NCBI RefSeq assembly: GCF_003182255.1
Contig: NZ_QGTQ01000036.1
Span: forward strand, 1-64,000
DNA: 64,000 bases
Direction: 5' to 3'
Source: Paenibacillus cellulosilyticus
GTDB lineage: Bacteria > Bacillota > Bacilli > Paenibacillales > Paenibacillaceae
The notes beneath the pieces are model-generated. The model did not search any database. It saw only the letters and a list, made by a program, of their open reading frames with translations, and was not told where the DNA came from. Shown here in pieces: positions 14,420 to 24,083 of this stretch. Every line of letters starts with the position of its first letter. Position 1 is the stretch's first letter. Made by a program: the position numbers and the translations under genes.

Positions 14420-16369
14420 TTAGCTCGTAAAGCTCTTAATAATTCGGCTCAAATACGATCGGCGCGCAGCGAAGAAGTAAAGGCTCTGCATGATGATATA
14501 AATGCCGACAACGACAAGCGAATACTGCATTGCGCTCGTCGAGAGCAGATTGCCAAGCGCCTTCATGGCGAACATCGTATGCACGATGCCGACTGCACAA
14601 GGCACGAAGAAAATAATCGCGATTTGCATCGTAACCGTTCTTCGAATCTCGCCGAGCGTCATCCCGATTCGGTTGAGTGAGCGGAATTGGTCGCGGTCCT
14701 CATCCAACTCGGTGAACAGCTTGAAGTAGATCATGCTGCCGGAGGCAATGAAGAATAGCACACTAATGAACAAGCCGATGAATAAGGTGAGCCCCATCGA
14801 TTGCTTCGTTGCCAAATACATCGCAACACGATTATCGAAGGCGTCCTTCATGTCTTCGGGAACGAGCGCTTCGATCTTAGCCGCTGTGTCGCCTTGTGCT
14901 GCCCAGTTCTTCATCTCGAAGCCATAAACAACCATCTTCTTGTCGTCAGGCACAGCTTGTAGGATTTGTTGGTATTGGGCATCATCGACGACAAGCAGCT
15001 CGGTCGCATCACTTCTCGGATAAGCAATTGCGCCTCCGCTGACCTGGCTGTTTACAGTTAGAGACAATTCCTTCGTACCGCCTTCAACTTGGACAGGAAG
15101 CGGCTTGCCGATCTCCGTCATAGGCTGCTTCACTTCACTGTAAGGGATGACGAATACCGCATGTCCTGGCTCAACCGCTAGAATAGGCCGGCCGCGGTGC
15201 AGCTTTTGGCCATAATCGTTATAGTCATTTTCCGATACGACCAACGCGGTTGTTGTGTCGGTGCTCCGTCCGACAACGGGCAGCTCTGCTACGGCACCAA
15301 CTAGCTTCACCTCATAAGCGAGCTCTACGTCGTTCTCCTTGAGTATGGTTCGTACTTTGTCCGGATCGAGAACGGCATGTGTGTTCAATCCTTTCTCATA
15401 GAAGCTGATCGACTGCGGCAGCAAGTCCATCTGCTGTTCCTTCGAGGCGAGGAAGAATACATAGAACGTTCCAGATGCGGTAAGGATAACAGCGCTCATG
15501 ACGGATACCGTGAACAGGATGCGGGCATTGTCCTTCATTTTGAACACGAGCTGGGCAATGGTCATGAGATTCGTTTGTTTATAGTAGATCCCTTTCCGGC
15601 GCTGCAGAAAGCGGAATACGATGATGCTGGCCTGCGTGAACAAGAAGAACGTACCGACGACGACGAGTCCGACGACTGGCAGCATATAAAGAATCGCGTT
15701 CGAAAGAGTCATTGTGTACGCCATATAGTAGCCTGCTCCTAAGCAGAGTACCGACAGCAGTACGAGCCACATGGATGCCAGAGGCGGCGATTTTGGCTTC
15801 TTGGAAGCTTTCAACAAGTCGATAATTTGGCTTCTTCCGACTTGGAATAACGTAAAGAGCGTAATGATCAAGAACAGAACGAAGAAGCCGGCCGCTGTCA
15901 GAAGAAGTGCTTTACCTGGAATGAAGAACCGGATCGGATGATCCAATGCAAGAATTTCAGAGAGCGCCATCAAGAACAGCTTAAGGAATAACGCGCCAAG
16001 CGCAATGCCTGCACCAATCGCAAGCAGTGATGTCGCGATGCTTTCGTACAGCACCATCCTGCGCATCTGACCCTTCGTCATCCCAAACAACGAAAGCAGG
16101 CCGAATTCCTTCTTGCGTGATTTGAGAAACGCCGACATAGAGTACAGGATGAAGAAGAATGAGAAAATAACGATAATATACTCGCAGAACATCATGCCGG
16201 TACGTACGCCTTTGGCTGCGTAGATATGACCGTTCATGACGTCTGGGTGAAAAATGAATGCGGCATAGATGAAGAAAATCATAACCGAGAATACGCTGCT
16301 TAGGAAATAAGCGATGTATTGATGCCAGTTGCCGCGGACATTCTTAATTGCGAACTGTCGAAAGTTCAT
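14420..16369 (-). CDS. bceB: BceB-type ABC transporter permease
   Basis: A 649-aa FtsX-like permease of the BceAB family, which senses peptide antibiotics and frees their lipid targets. It has an N-terminal helix, membrane helices 2-4 with the FtsX segment KSRKKEFGLLSLFGMTKGQM, further helices, a large extracellular domain (~325-515, the BceB hallmark) and three C-terminal helices; about ten in all. The length matches BceB (~650 aa). GGGAGGG lies 8 nt before ATG. It overlaps bceA by 26 nt. The drug (bacitracin, a lantibiotic or another) cannot be read from sequence. Confidence 0.92.
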   Translation of the reverse strand: MNFRQFAIKNVRGNWHQYIAYFLSSVFSVMIFFIYAAFIFHPDVMNGHIYAAKGVRTGMMFCEYIIVIFSFFFILYSMSAFLKSRKKEFGLLSLFGMTKGQMRRMVLYESIATSLLAIGAGIALGALFLKLFLMALSEILALDHPIRFFIPGKALLLTAAGFFVLFLIITLFTLFQVGRSQIIDLLKASKKPKSPPLASMWLVLLSVLCLGAGYYMAYTMTLSNAILYMLPVVGLVVVGTFFLFTQASIIVFRFLQRRKGIYYKQTNLMTIAQLVFKMKDNARILFTVSVMSAVILTASGTFYVFFLASKEQQMDLLPQSISFYEKGLNTHAVLDPDKVRTILKENDVELAYEVKLVGAVAELPVVGRSTDTTTALVVSENDYNDYGQKLHRGRPILAVEPGHAVFVIPYSEVKQPMTEIGKPLPVQVEGGTKELSLTVNSQVSGGAIAYPRSDATELLVVDDAQYQQILQAVPDDKKMVVYGFEMKNWAAQGDTAAKIEALVPEDMKDAFDNRVAMYLATKQSMGLTLFIGLFISVLFFIASGSMIYFKLFTELDEDRDQFRSLNRIGMTLGEIRRTVTMQIAIIFFVPCAVGIVHTMFAMKALGNLLSTSAMQYSLVVVGIYIIMQSLYFFAARRSYLSRIIKSFTS

Positions 16370-17120
16370 CGAAATTCCCTCCCAACACGCTCAACGAATC
16401 GAGAATTTGCTGGAAGAACGCCTGCCGATTCGTGCCTCGCCGGATTTCGGAGAAGAACGCCCCGTCCTTGATGAACACAATTCGTTTGCAGTAGCTCGCT
16501 GCAAAAGGATCATGCGTAACCATCATAATGGTCGCGCCCATCTGCTCATTCAAGTCCCGCAGAGAGTCCATGACGTCCTTGGCTGCCTTCGAATCAAGGT
16601 TACCGGTCAGCTCATCGGCCAGCAGAATGGCGGGCTGGTGAATCATTGCGCGCGCAATCGCTGCCCGCTGCTTCTGACCGCCGGACACCTCGTAAGTCCG
16701 CTTGTCGAGAATGCCGCTTATGCCAAGCAGTTCAGCGCTCTGCTGCAGCCGTTTCTCCATCTCCTTAATGTTCGTGTTATCAAGCACGAGCGGGAGAATG
16801 ATATTTTCCTGGATCGATAAGGTGTCGAGCAGGTTGAAATCTTGGAAGATGAAGCCAAGCTCACGTCTGCGAAACAGGGCCAGCTTCTTGTCGTTCAATA
16901 CCGTTGGATCGACGCCGCCGATTTCCACCTTGCCGGACGTTGGCTTATCAATGGTAGCTAGGATGTTCAGCAGCGTTGTCTTGCCACTGCCTGATGGACC
17001 CATGACGCCAACGAACTCGCCTTTCTGAATGTCGAGATGAATATCGTTCAACGCTCGGTACAGCATTTTACCTTTCGAACCGTATACTTTCGTCAGCCCT
17101 TGGGCTTTCAATACGCTCAT
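16344..17120 (-). CDS. bceA: BceA-type ABC transporter ATPase
   Basis: A 258-aa ATPase partner of the permease. It has Walker A GPSGSGKTT (~42), Q-loop FQDFN, signature VSGGQKQR (~145), Walker B AILLADE followed by LTGNLD, and switch MVTHD. Two in-frame ATGs (17123, 17120) follow GGAGGG; the second gives 7-nt spacing and is used. A 17240-17253 inverted repeat upstream matches the BceR-type binding consensus, so bceAB are probably induced by the BceRS-like pair upstream. Confidence 0.93.
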   Translation of the reverse strand: MSVLKAQGLTKVYGSKGKMLYRALNDIHLDIQKGEFVGVMGPSGSGKTTLLNILATIDKPTSGKVEIGGVDPTVLNDKKLALFRRRELGFIFQDFNLLDTLSIQENIILPLVLDNTNIKEMEKRLQQSAELLGISGILDKRTYEVSGGQKQRAAIARAMIHQPAILLADELTGNLDSKAAKDVMDSLRDLNEQMGATIMMVTHDPFAASYCKRIVFIKDGAFFSEIRRGTNRQAFFQQILDSLSVLGGNFDELSTVRN

Positions 17121-17239
17121 CATGATTCCCTCCACTTGATCTCTCTATTATGTGTTGCCGTTGCAGCAGCTATGTTTACAGTATAAACGAGGGAGGAGGG
17201 AGGCCCCATTGATTTACCTTTCAATCCGCCATGCGAACC

Positions 17240-17253
17240 TTACAAGTTTGTAA
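17240..17253. promoter_or_regulatory. BceR-type operator upstream of bceAB
   Basis: TTACAAGTTTGTAA is a perfect inverted repeat and fits the TNACA-N4-TGTAA pattern described for BceR-like regulators. It lies between the bceS-like stop and the bceA-like start, 120 nt upstream of bceA. A TATACT -10 candidate is at 17180-17185 (minus strand). Confidence 0.75.
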
Positions 17254-17290
17254 TCTTCATGCTCGGAAGCTTACAGAAGGGAAAGGACCC

Positions 17291-18457
17291 TTACAAGAAG
17301 AGTCCCTGATGGATCGCGCTATTGTGAAAATAGATCGTGATCGTTGTGCCAACGCCCAGCTCCGACTCGATCGCAAGATCATGGCCGAGACGACGGCATA
17401 CCTCTCGTGCGAGATACAACCCCATCCCGGTCGATTCTTCAATCAGTCGGCCATTCTCGCCGGTGAAGAACGGGTCAAACACACGAGGTAGATCATGTTC
17501 AGCGATACCGATTCCTTGGTCAGTGACCGATAAGGAGCAGCCGCCATTGGATTCTGGTGTCACCTTGAACAGCAGCGTCTTACTGCCAGGCTTGTTCTTG
17601 GAATATTTGATGGCATTCGTCATGAATTGGCCTAGAATGAACGTCAGCCATTTCGCATCGGTCTCAACGACCGTATCACTGCCATCCACACGAGGGAAAA
17701 TCGATGTTCGAATGCATGCTTTCTTATGGCTGTTAATCATATCGCGAATGAGCGGCAGCAGGGAGACGCGTTCAATTCGAACGTCCATATTGAAATGGTC
17801 GAGGCGTGCGGTATGCAGCATCATTTCGAGTCCGCGAGAGATTCGTTCAAGCTCTTCGCGCACGCTGCTGCGAAACGCCAAATCTTCGGCTTCCTCTTCA
17901 TCGGTGCCTTGACGCTGCGATGCCTGTTCCTGCTGCAGCAGCAGATCGATAACGGATACAGGCGTCTTCATATGGTGGACCCATTGGTTTGTAAAATGCA
18001 AATGCTGCTCACGCTGCCGTCTATAATCGGCGAGCTCGTCCGCGAATGCTTTATGCTGCTGCTCCAGCAGATGCTGCATTGCCAACTGTTCGCGCGTGAC
18101 GCCATCGCGTACGCTCACCATGGACAGAGAGGTTGGCTTGTCAGCCGCAAGCATATCGGCGACCTGCCGATAGTAGCTGCGTTGGCGTGCATAGTCCCAA
18201 GCTAGCCAGCCGAAGATTACAGCGGTAGCAAGAACAATGATGTATAAGAGATTGCTGAAGTTCGGCATGCTGCTGTCGCGGTGCAGTTCAAGGGAGATGA
18301 CGAGAATAGCGAAGATTAGGGCGATATAGAAGGCAATGATATAGGGAAGTCGATCAAGCACAAACGAGCGTATCCTATAGATTCGTCTAGTCGATGACTC
18401 AACTTGTTGATTATGAGGAGAAGCTGCTTGCCTAGGCGGTACGTGATAGCGGGCCAT
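17291..18457 (-). CDS. bceS: BceS-type intramembrane-sensing histidine kinase
   Basis: A 388-aa kinase with two close N-terminal membrane helices (~38-57 and ~68-85) separated by only ~10 residues. That is the hallmark of kinases that read their signal from a BceAB transporter. The phospho-acceptor is in NQWVHHMKTPVSVID, with HATPase motifs N (MTNAIKYSKN), G1 (DQGIGI) and G2 (GMGLYLAR). It carries ~30 extra N-terminal residues compared with typical BceS. AAGGAG precedes ATG. It lies 35 nt downstream of the bceR-like gene. Confidence 0.92.
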   Translation of the reverse strand: MARYHVPPRQAASPHNQQVESSTRRIYRIRSFVLDRLPYIIAFYIALIFAILVISLELHRDSSMPNFSNLLYIIVLATAVIFGWLAWDYARQRSYYRQVADMLAADKPTSLSMVSVRDGVTREQLAMQHLLEQQHKAFADELADYRRQREQHLHFTNQWVHHMKTPVSVIDLLLQQEQASQRQGTDEEEAEDLAFRSSVREELERISRGLEMMLHTARLDHFNMDVRIERVSLLPLIRDMINSHKKACIRTSIFPRVDGSDTVVETDAKWLTFILGQFMTNAIKYSKNKPGSKTLLFKVTPESNGGCSLSVTDQGIGIAEHDLPRVFDPFFTGENGRLIEESTGMGLYLAREVCRRLGHDLAIESELGVGTTITIYFHNSAIHQGLFL

Positions 18458-18492
18458 TCCGGTTCACTCCTTGCAGGTTGTTCAGTTGAAGA

Positions 18493-19203
18493 TCAGCGGC
18501 TCGAATCGAACAGTGACAGGTCCAAGCGGTAACCCTGTCCCCGCACGGTCTCGATCACCTTCGGCAGCCCAAGCTCTTCGAGCTTTTTACGAACGCGCGT
18601 GACATTGACGTTCAGTGTATTATCATCGACGAAGTCGACATTGTCCCAGAGTGCTTCAAGCAGATCGTCACGGCTTACGATTCGTCCGGCCTTCGCGAGC
18701 AGCGAGGCGAGCAGCAGGCATTCGTTGCGGGAAAGGTCAGCTTGGCTGCCGTTCCATTCGACGATGTTGCGGGCGCGGTCCAGCGTCAGGCCGCTCGTTG
18801 TAAGGACGTCCGTGCTGCTAGGAGCGGGTGCGGCGTACTCGCCGTAGGCGCGGCGAAGCGCACTTTTTATTTTGGCCATGACCACATCCAGATGGAACGG
18901 CTTCGTCATATAGTCGTCGCCGCCATTCTCGATGGCCATCACCTGATCCATATCACCGACTCGGGCGGATAAGAAAATAATCGGTACATTGGAGACGGTT
19001 CGAATCTGACGGCACCAGTAGAATCCATCGAAGTGAGGCAGATTAATATCAAGCAGCACCAGATGAGGGTTGGCGTCGATGTATTCCTGCTTCAGCTCGC
19101 GGAACCGCGTTGCCCGGATAACCTCGTAGCCATATCGCTCGATATATTGTTGAAGAATCGAAGCGATCTTGTCATCGTCTTCGATAATCATAATTCGGTA
19201 CAT
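18493..19203 (-). CDS. bceR: BceR-type OmpR-family response regulator
   Basis: A 236-aa regulator. The receiver (~1-115) has IIEDDD, phospho-Asp in LVLLDINLPHFDG and KPF. The winged-helix DNA-binding domain (~135-230) has LSRNECLLLASLLAKAGRIVSRDDLLEALW and VDDNTLNVNVTRVRKKLEELG. Last-plane neighbours are the kinase (35 nt) and the transporter pair, giving the order bceR-bceS-bceA-bceB. AAGGAG precedes ATG. The likely target is the 17240 palindrome. Confidence 0.93.
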   Translation of the reverse strand: MYRIMIIEDDDKIASILQQYIERYGYEVIRATRFRELKQEYIDANPHLVLLDINLPHFDGFYWCRQIRTVSNVPIIFLSARVGDMDQVMAIENGGDDYMTKPFHLDVVMAKIKSALRRAYGEYAAPAPSSTDVLTTSGLTLDRARNIVEWNGSQADLSRNECLLLASLLAKAGRIVSRDDLLEALWDNVDFVDDNTLNVNVTRVRKKLEELGLPKVIETVRGQGYRLDLSLFDSSR

Positions 19204-19354
19204 AAGAGAGACTCCTTCCTATTGTCAGATTATAGGGTAGCTCATATTACGCAATGCTGGCAAATCGGCGGAGCGGGAAACAAAAGGAAACAAACAGAAA
19301 CAGCCGCAAGGGAGGTCAGTTCGACGACTCAAGCAGCTGCCTCTATGTACGATA

Positions 19355-20425
19355 TTATTTGAAGAATAGGAAGTGCGTCGGCAGCGATCGCAGCTGGCCG
19401 TCCGAAGGCTTATTCACGATACGTCCGTTAAAAATGAGTGAGGAGGAGCCGCCTCCATCGAGATTGTAGGCATCCTTTGCGCCGAATCGTTTGAGCAAAA
19501 TTTGCAATTCTTCGAGAGTAGCGCCGGAGCTGCCGCTCTCGTTGTATCCATCGATGACTAGGAATAAGAGCTGATCGTCCTTATAATTCGCAATGACGGT
19601 ACGCGGCGCACGCTTCGGGCTCACCTGCCATTTGGTCGGAATCGGCAGCGCGCTGCCGTTCTTCAGTAGAATCGGTACGAACGAAGCGCCGAATCGCGGC
19701 TTCAGCTTATCAAGCTGTTCCTTGCTGGAGAAGCTGCCGCCAATCAGCTTGTTGTCTTCGCTCAGTCCGACGAAGAACAGGTCCGCGAAGGAAGGCTCGA
19801 AGCCGTTTAAGTATTCGCCGTTCAGGACGGTGGTGCTAAGCGGATACCGTTTGCCATTTCCGTCAGCGAAACCTCCGGCGTTTACGCCAGCGATTGCACC
19901 ATAACGTTTGACAGCGGACATCGTCGTCTCGGAGGAGCCGAATTTGTCGTTTCCGAGCACCATTTTCATAGCGTCACTATTGCCGAGCTTTACCTTCAAT
20001 GCATAGCCGCTGAAGTTCTGTGCTTGGATAGAGAACAGCTGCGCTCGCAGCTGATCGGATTGTATGGTGCCAGATGCGGAGCCCAGCTTCTTCGTGATGC
20101 GACGATCATAAATAATGCGTGGGCGATTCACCTGACTTGATGCTGTATCGGCAATCAATTCAATGTCCGCGTTTGTCTTATTGTACAGCGTTACCTGCTT
20201 CTTGATGGAAGCTTGGGTAGCTTGGGCCAAATCGGCTGCGAGATCAAGGTCTGCAACGGTCTGTTCGACGCCTGACGCCGCCTGTTCGATGACTGTCGGC
20301 TCTGGCATCGTCTGATCCGATATTATGATAGCAGCCTGGTAGGATATCATCCAGATGATGATGCCAAGGAAAGGCGCGCTTGCAAGAACCATCGAACGGT
20401 TCAGTATTTTGACGGGCCGAATCAT
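19355..20425 (-). CDS. Membrane-anchored phosphodiester glycosidase family protein (NAGPA domain)
   Basis: A 356-aa protein with one N-terminal membrane anchor (~13-33), a linker, and a C-terminal NAGPA/DUF2233 domain (~150-350). Family motifs are GAIAGVNAGGF, then LLFLVIDGYNESGSSGATLEEL, and the catalytic-region signature NLDGGGSSSL near the end. Enzymes of this fold cleave sugar phosphodiesters, such as the mannose-6-phosphate uncovering enzyme or bacterial cell-wall/exopolysaccharide processing enzymes. An extracytoplasmic envelope role is inferred. Its ATG overlaps the stop of the upstream coiled-coil gene (ATGA), so the two are co-translated. Confidence 0.88.
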   Translation of the reverse strand: MIRPVKILNRSMVLASAPFLGIIIWMISYQAAIIISDQTMPEPTVIEQAASGVEQTVADLDLAADLAQATQASIKKQVTLYNKTNADIELIADTASSQVNRPRIIYDRRITKKLGSASGTIQSDQLRAQLFSIQAQNFSGYALKVKLGNSDAMKMVLGNDKFGSSETTMSAVKRYGAIAGVNAGGFADGNGKRYPLSTTVLNGEYLNGFEPSFADLFFVGLSEDNKLIGGSFSSKEQLDKLKPRFGASFVPILLKNGSALPIPTKWQVSPKRAPRTVIANYKDDQLLFLVIDGYNESGSSGATLEELQILLKRFGAKDAYNLDGGGSSSLIFNGRIVNKPSDGQLRSLPTHFLFFK

Positions 20426-20853
20426 TTGAGCAGCTCCAAGTTTTTCTTCAGCTCATCGAGCTGTTTCTTTACTTCGCTAAGCTGCGTGAACAGCTTATTG
20501 CTGTTGTCGGTCTTCTCGCTGGCATTGTCCTTGGTGAACGTCAGCAGCTCGTTTAAGGCATCGACTTTGCCTTGCAATGCGGCAATCTCATTCTTATAGT
20601 TCGTCTCGACAGCCTGGAGCTGCTCGTCATACTGCTTCTGCATGCTTGTCAGCTTATCGTTCGTTTGCTTATTAATATCGGCGGTCATGGTGCTGGTCAG
20701 GTGGTCAGAATACATCTTGGCTCCGGCAATGCCCGCTCCGATCAGCATCACCCATAGAATAAGGAAGACGATGAAGGCGCGATTACTGCGAGGCTGCGTG
20801 CCGCGTCCCGTGGAACGCGCTGCTGGTACTACGGTTTGAATCGGTGTTTCCAT
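20422..20853 (-). CDS. Single-pass membrane protein with extracellular coiled coil
   Basis: A 143-aa protein with a basic, Ser/Arg-rich cytoplasmic start, one membrane helix (~26-46, FIVFLILWVMLIGAGIAGA), and a ~95-residue Lys/Glu/Gln-rich extracytoplasmic region with heptad-like pattern (~55-143). No family recognised. The 4-nt overlap with the phosphodiester glycosidase gene suggests a scaffold or partner for that enzyme. AGGTGAACG precedes ATG. Confidence 0.75.
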   Translation of the reverse strand: METPIQTVVPAARSTGRGTQPRSNRAFIVFLILWVMLIGAGIAGAKMYSDHLTSTMTADINKQTNDKLTSMQKQYDEQLQAVETNYKNEIAALQGKVDALNELLTFTKDNASEKTDNSNKLFTQLSEVKKQLDELKKNLELLK

Positions 20854-21090
20854 TGCTTTCGTTCACCTCTTGTACAGATATTAGGCAATTTCGCAAGTGA
20901 ACGGACGTGCGTGCGTTCTCTAATAAGACGAATAAGCCTCTCGCAATAGTTGCGAGTGTCGTTATATTGTAACAAAAAAAGTGATAGGATTGGGCGTTCG
21001 ACGGCTTTTTGCCTCAATTTGTTCACGACGCGTCGTTGCAGTATAATCGAAACAATCAGGTATGTTTAAAGAGGAAGGAGCTGCAGCATA

Positions 21091-22053
21091 ATGAGTGAAC
21101 AGCGTATTGAACAGGCGACATTCGCAGGAGGATGCTTCTGGTGTATGGTGAAGCCGTTTGAGGAAATGCCGGGAATCATAAGTGTTATTTCGGGCTATAC
21201 GGGAGGAACGACGGTTAATCCGACCTATGAGGAAGTATGCCGCGGCGGTACAGGACATACAGAGGCTGTACAGATTACGTTCGATCCCGAGTTGTTCCCC
21301 TACGAGAAGCTGCTGGACATTTTTTGGCGTCAGATCGATCCAACGGACATCGGCGGTCAGTTCCACGATCGCGGAGACTCGTACCGTCCCGCTATCTTCT
21401 ATCATAACGAAACGCAGCGCCAATTGGCTGAAAGCTCGAAGCAGGAGCTTCAGGCGAGCAGCCGGTTCGATCGTCCGATCGTCGTGGCGATTGAGCCAGC
21501 GGCGCCGTTCTATGAGGCGGAGGACTACCATCAAGATTATCATAAGAAACAGCCGCTTCGATATAAAATGTATCGTAAAGGCTCAGGGCGCGACGCGTTC
21601 ATCGCGCAGCATTGGAAGCATCGCGAGGATGAGGCGAGCCTGCGCAATCGGCTGACGCCGGCGCAGTATGAGGTAACGCAGAACAACGCGACGGAGCCGC
21701 CGTTCCGCAACGAGTTCTGGGATCACAAGGAAGCGGGTATCTACGTCGACATCGTCTCCGGCGAGCCGCTGTTCAGCTCGTTCGACAAATTCGACTCCGG
21801 CTGCGGCTGGCCTAGCTTCACGAAGCCGCTTCAGGCTACAGCTGTTGAAGAGATACTCGACGTGTCGCACGGCATGGTGCGTACGGAAGTGCGCAGCCAA
21901 GTTGCGGACTCGCATCTGGGCCACGTATTCGATGATGGTCCACGCGACCGCGGCGGACTGCGTTACTGCATTAACTCGGCAGCGCTTCGGTTTATCCCGG
22001 AGAAGGATCTGGAGAAAGAGGGATACGGGGAGTATCGATCGTTGTTTGCATAA
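21091..22053 (+). CDS. msrAB: Bifunctional methionine sulfoxide reductase MsrA-MsrB
   Basis: A 320-aa fusion repairing both stereoisomers of oxidised methionine. MsrA (~1-160) has the catalytic GGCFWC and GYTGG; MsrB (~175-315) has [21 protein letters not shown] and the catalytic [11 protein letters not shown]. The two zinc-binding CxxC pairs found in many MsrB proteins are not seen, so this is the zinc-free type. AAGGAG lies 10 nt before ATG. It is monocistronic, ending at a strong terminator. Confidence 0.96.
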   Translation: MSEQRIEQATFAGGCFWCMVKPFEEMPGIISVISGYTGGTTVNPTYEEVCRGGTGHTEAVQITFDPELFPYEKLLDIFWRQIDPTDIGGQFHDRGDSYRPAIFYHNETQRQLAESSKQELQASSRFDRPIVVAIEPAAPFYEAEDYHQDYHKKQPLRYKMYRKGSGRDAFIAQHWKHREDEASLRNRLTPAQYEVTQNNATEPPFRNEFWDHKEAGIYVDIVSGEPLFSSFDKFDSGCGWPSFTKPLQATAVEEILDVSHGMVRTEVRSQVADSHLGHVFDDGPRDRGGLRYCINSAALRFIPEKDLEKEGYGEYRSLFA

Positions 22054-22061
22054 TAACACCT

Positions 22062-22102
22062 AAAAAAGCTGTCCCGAATGACTTATGGGACAGCTTTTTT
22101 TG
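22062..22102 (+). terminator. Terminator after msrAB
   Basis: AAAAAAGCTGTCCC pairs with GGGACAGCTTTTTT around an 11-nt loop, followed by T. Confidence 0.92.
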
Positions 22103-22432
22103 CTCATCGATAGATTTCTATCCTTGCATTAAATCGGTGGGGGTTGCGGTGCGGGTGTCAACGACACGCGTTAGAATGCTAACGGATGCTACAGTGCTTA
22201 CTAACCTCAAAATTCGGTTTCTCGAATGATAACGGTTGAGGTAGGGCTTATTAGGTTTGTGATCTACTTTAATAGGATGGAATAGCCCGATTAGCCTCCA
22301 TGGGGAACCGTTAGTTGTGAAAAAGGCTCCTGCTGCAGCCCAATAGCCTCTGTGGCATCCTTTATGCGTTGCTTGTAGTCTCCCAGAAGAGTAGGTGCCA
22401 GCGGTAGGTATAGGAAAGCCTCGCACCATAAG
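22103..22432. other. Intergenic region without recognised gene
   Basis: This ~330-nt stretch between two terminators holds small inverted repeats (GTGTCAACGACAC, GTTAGAATGCTAAC). A 128-codon minus-strand frame (22118-22504) crosses it, but it runs through the terminator hairpin, lacks a convincing ribosome binding site and looks like chance. No function can be assigned. Confidence 0.5.
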
Positions 22433-22476
22433 AGAAAGCCCCGGCGCCATATTGGATATTGGCATCGGGGCTTTGT
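22433..22476 (-). terminator. Terminator of the CNNM/CorC gene
   Basis: AAAGCCCC (22435-22442) pairs with GGGGCTTT (22467-22474), with inner GGCGCCA/TTGGC pairing. The minus-strand downstream flank is TTTCTCTT. Confidence 0.75.
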
Positions 22477-22481
22477 TCGTA

Positions 22482-23810
22482 TTAGCAGACGCTTGGCTCT
22501 GCAATCAACGCTTCTTCTTCATTTTCTATAATAAGTTCGATTTTCTTAATGCGGTGCTTTCCAACCTCGCGGATAATGAACCGCAAATTCTCATAGACGA
22601 ACTGTTTGTTTGGTTTCGGATCTTGAATTTCGTTGTACAACCAGCCGCCGACCGTGTCGACCTCATCATGGCTCAAATCTTCGCCAATCAGGTGGCCCAG
22701 CTCATCGAGCGATACTTTACCGTCGAGCAGGTAGCAGTTATCTGCAAGCTTCTCGATGTCTCTGCGTTCATCCGCATCGAATTCGTCGCGAATTTCGCCA
22801 ACGATAATTTCAAGAATATCTTCAATCGTTATCATACCCGACGTACCGCCGTATTCATCCATCAGAATCGCGATGTGCATGCGCTCTTGCTGCATTTTAC
22901 GAAGGAGCGTCTTCACGGGCATAACTTCCGGTACTGTCATGACAGGGCGGATAAGCTTCTCGAAGTTAATCGGTTCGCCTTCCTGCTGCTGAAGGAACAA
23001 TTGCTTCGTGTTAATCATACCGACGATTTGGTCTTTGCTATCAAAAGCAACGGGGAAGCGGGTGTACTGCTCGCGGCGGATGACCGCCATATTGTCATCG
23101 ATTGACTTGCTGGTGAACAAGCAGATCATATCGGTACGTGGCACCATAATTTCTTTGGCCAGCATTTCGTCGAATGCGAATATACGGCTAACATAGCCAT
23201 ATTCCGTGTTGTTGATTTTGCCGCTCTGGAAGCTGTCCTCCAGAATGATCTGAATCTCTTCCTCGCTATGCGCTTCCTCGTGTTCTTTGGCAGGCTTCAA
23301 ACCGAACAGACGAATAAGCATGTTCGCCGAACCGTTCAGCATCCAGATGAAAGGATACAGCACTTTGTGGAACCAGATAATCGGCTTAGCAACCGCGAGG
23401 CTAATGAATTCCGCCTTTTGAATCGCCCATGTCTTAGGTGCTAGCTCACCAACGACGACGTGGAAGAACGTAATCGTCACAAACGCGATAAGGAATGACA
23501 AAAGATGCGATGCTTCACTATTCAAATTCCATGCATCAAACAGCGGTAACAGCAGCTTCTCGACTGTTGGTTCACCGAGCCAACCTAATCCGAGCGCTGT
23601 AATCGTAATACCGAGCTGGCAGGCGGAAAGATATCCGTCCAAGTTGCTTGTTACGCGTTGAACGGCTAATGCATTGCTGCGGCCTTCTTGTACTAATTGA
23701 TCGACGCGGCTAGTGCGAATTCTGATAATTGCGAACTCGGTAGCGACGAAGAATGCGGTCAATGCAATTAATACAGCGACCATCAACAAATTTAAGCCTG
23801 TACTGCCCAT
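22482..23810 (-). CDS. CNNM/CorC (hemolysin C) family membrane protein
   Basis: A 442-aa protein with a DUF21/CNNM membrane domain at ~1-195 (GLGWLGEPTVEKLL and the PKTWAIQKAEFI region), a CBS-domain pair at ~205-345 (MVPRTDMICLF; MDEYGGTSGMITIEDILEIIVGEI), and a C-terminal CorC_HlyC domain at ~355-435. Members are linked to Mg2+ or other cation efflux and tolerance; hemolysin is a historical name. It is monocistronic, with the terminator hairpin immediately after the stop. Confidence 0.93.
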   Translation of the reverse strand: MGSTGLNLLMVAVLIALTAFFVATEFAIIRIRTSRVDQLVQEGRSNALAVQRVTSNLDGYLSACQLGITITALGLGWLGEPTVEKLLLPLFDAWNLNSEASHLLSFLIAFVTITFFHVVVGELAPKTWAIQKAEFISLAVAKPIIWFHKVLYPFIWMLNGSANMLIRLFGLKPAKEHEEAHSEEEIQIILEDSFQSGKINNTEYGYVSRIFAFDEMLAKEIMVPRTDMICLFTSKSIDDNMAVIRREQYTRFPVAFDSKDQIVGMINTKQLFLQQQEGEPINFEKLIRPVMTVPEVMPVKTLLRKMQQERMHIAILMDEYGGTSGMITIEDILEIIVGEIRDEFDADERRDIEKLADNCYLLDGKVSLDELGHLIGEDLSHDEVDTVGGWLYNEIQDPKPNKQFVYENLRFIIREVGKHRIKKIELIIENEEEALIAEPSVC

Positions 23811-24083
23811 TGGGTTCCATCACAATCCTTCTATGTTTTTTATAATTATCTTTCATTATACTATAGCAAAAATTGCGCAGTTCGGACAATGCGATTGTGA
23901 GGGGGTGTAGGTCGATATGCGGTTAATTGGTCAGGAAAAGTGAAACAATCAGCGAATTATTAGCGAAAAGCTCCGCTTTACAGCCGCTATGTCGCAAGCG
24001 TATGATTGGTTCGGATATGCGTCTAAATATCGTTCACGAAAGCAACCTATTTTACGGACAGAGAGCAGGCTGGGACTTCAACA

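Noticed and set aside
22118-22504. 128-codon minus-strand frame upstream of the CNNM gene stop
   Set aside because: It crosses a terminator hairpin, has no ribosome binding site and resembles no protein family.
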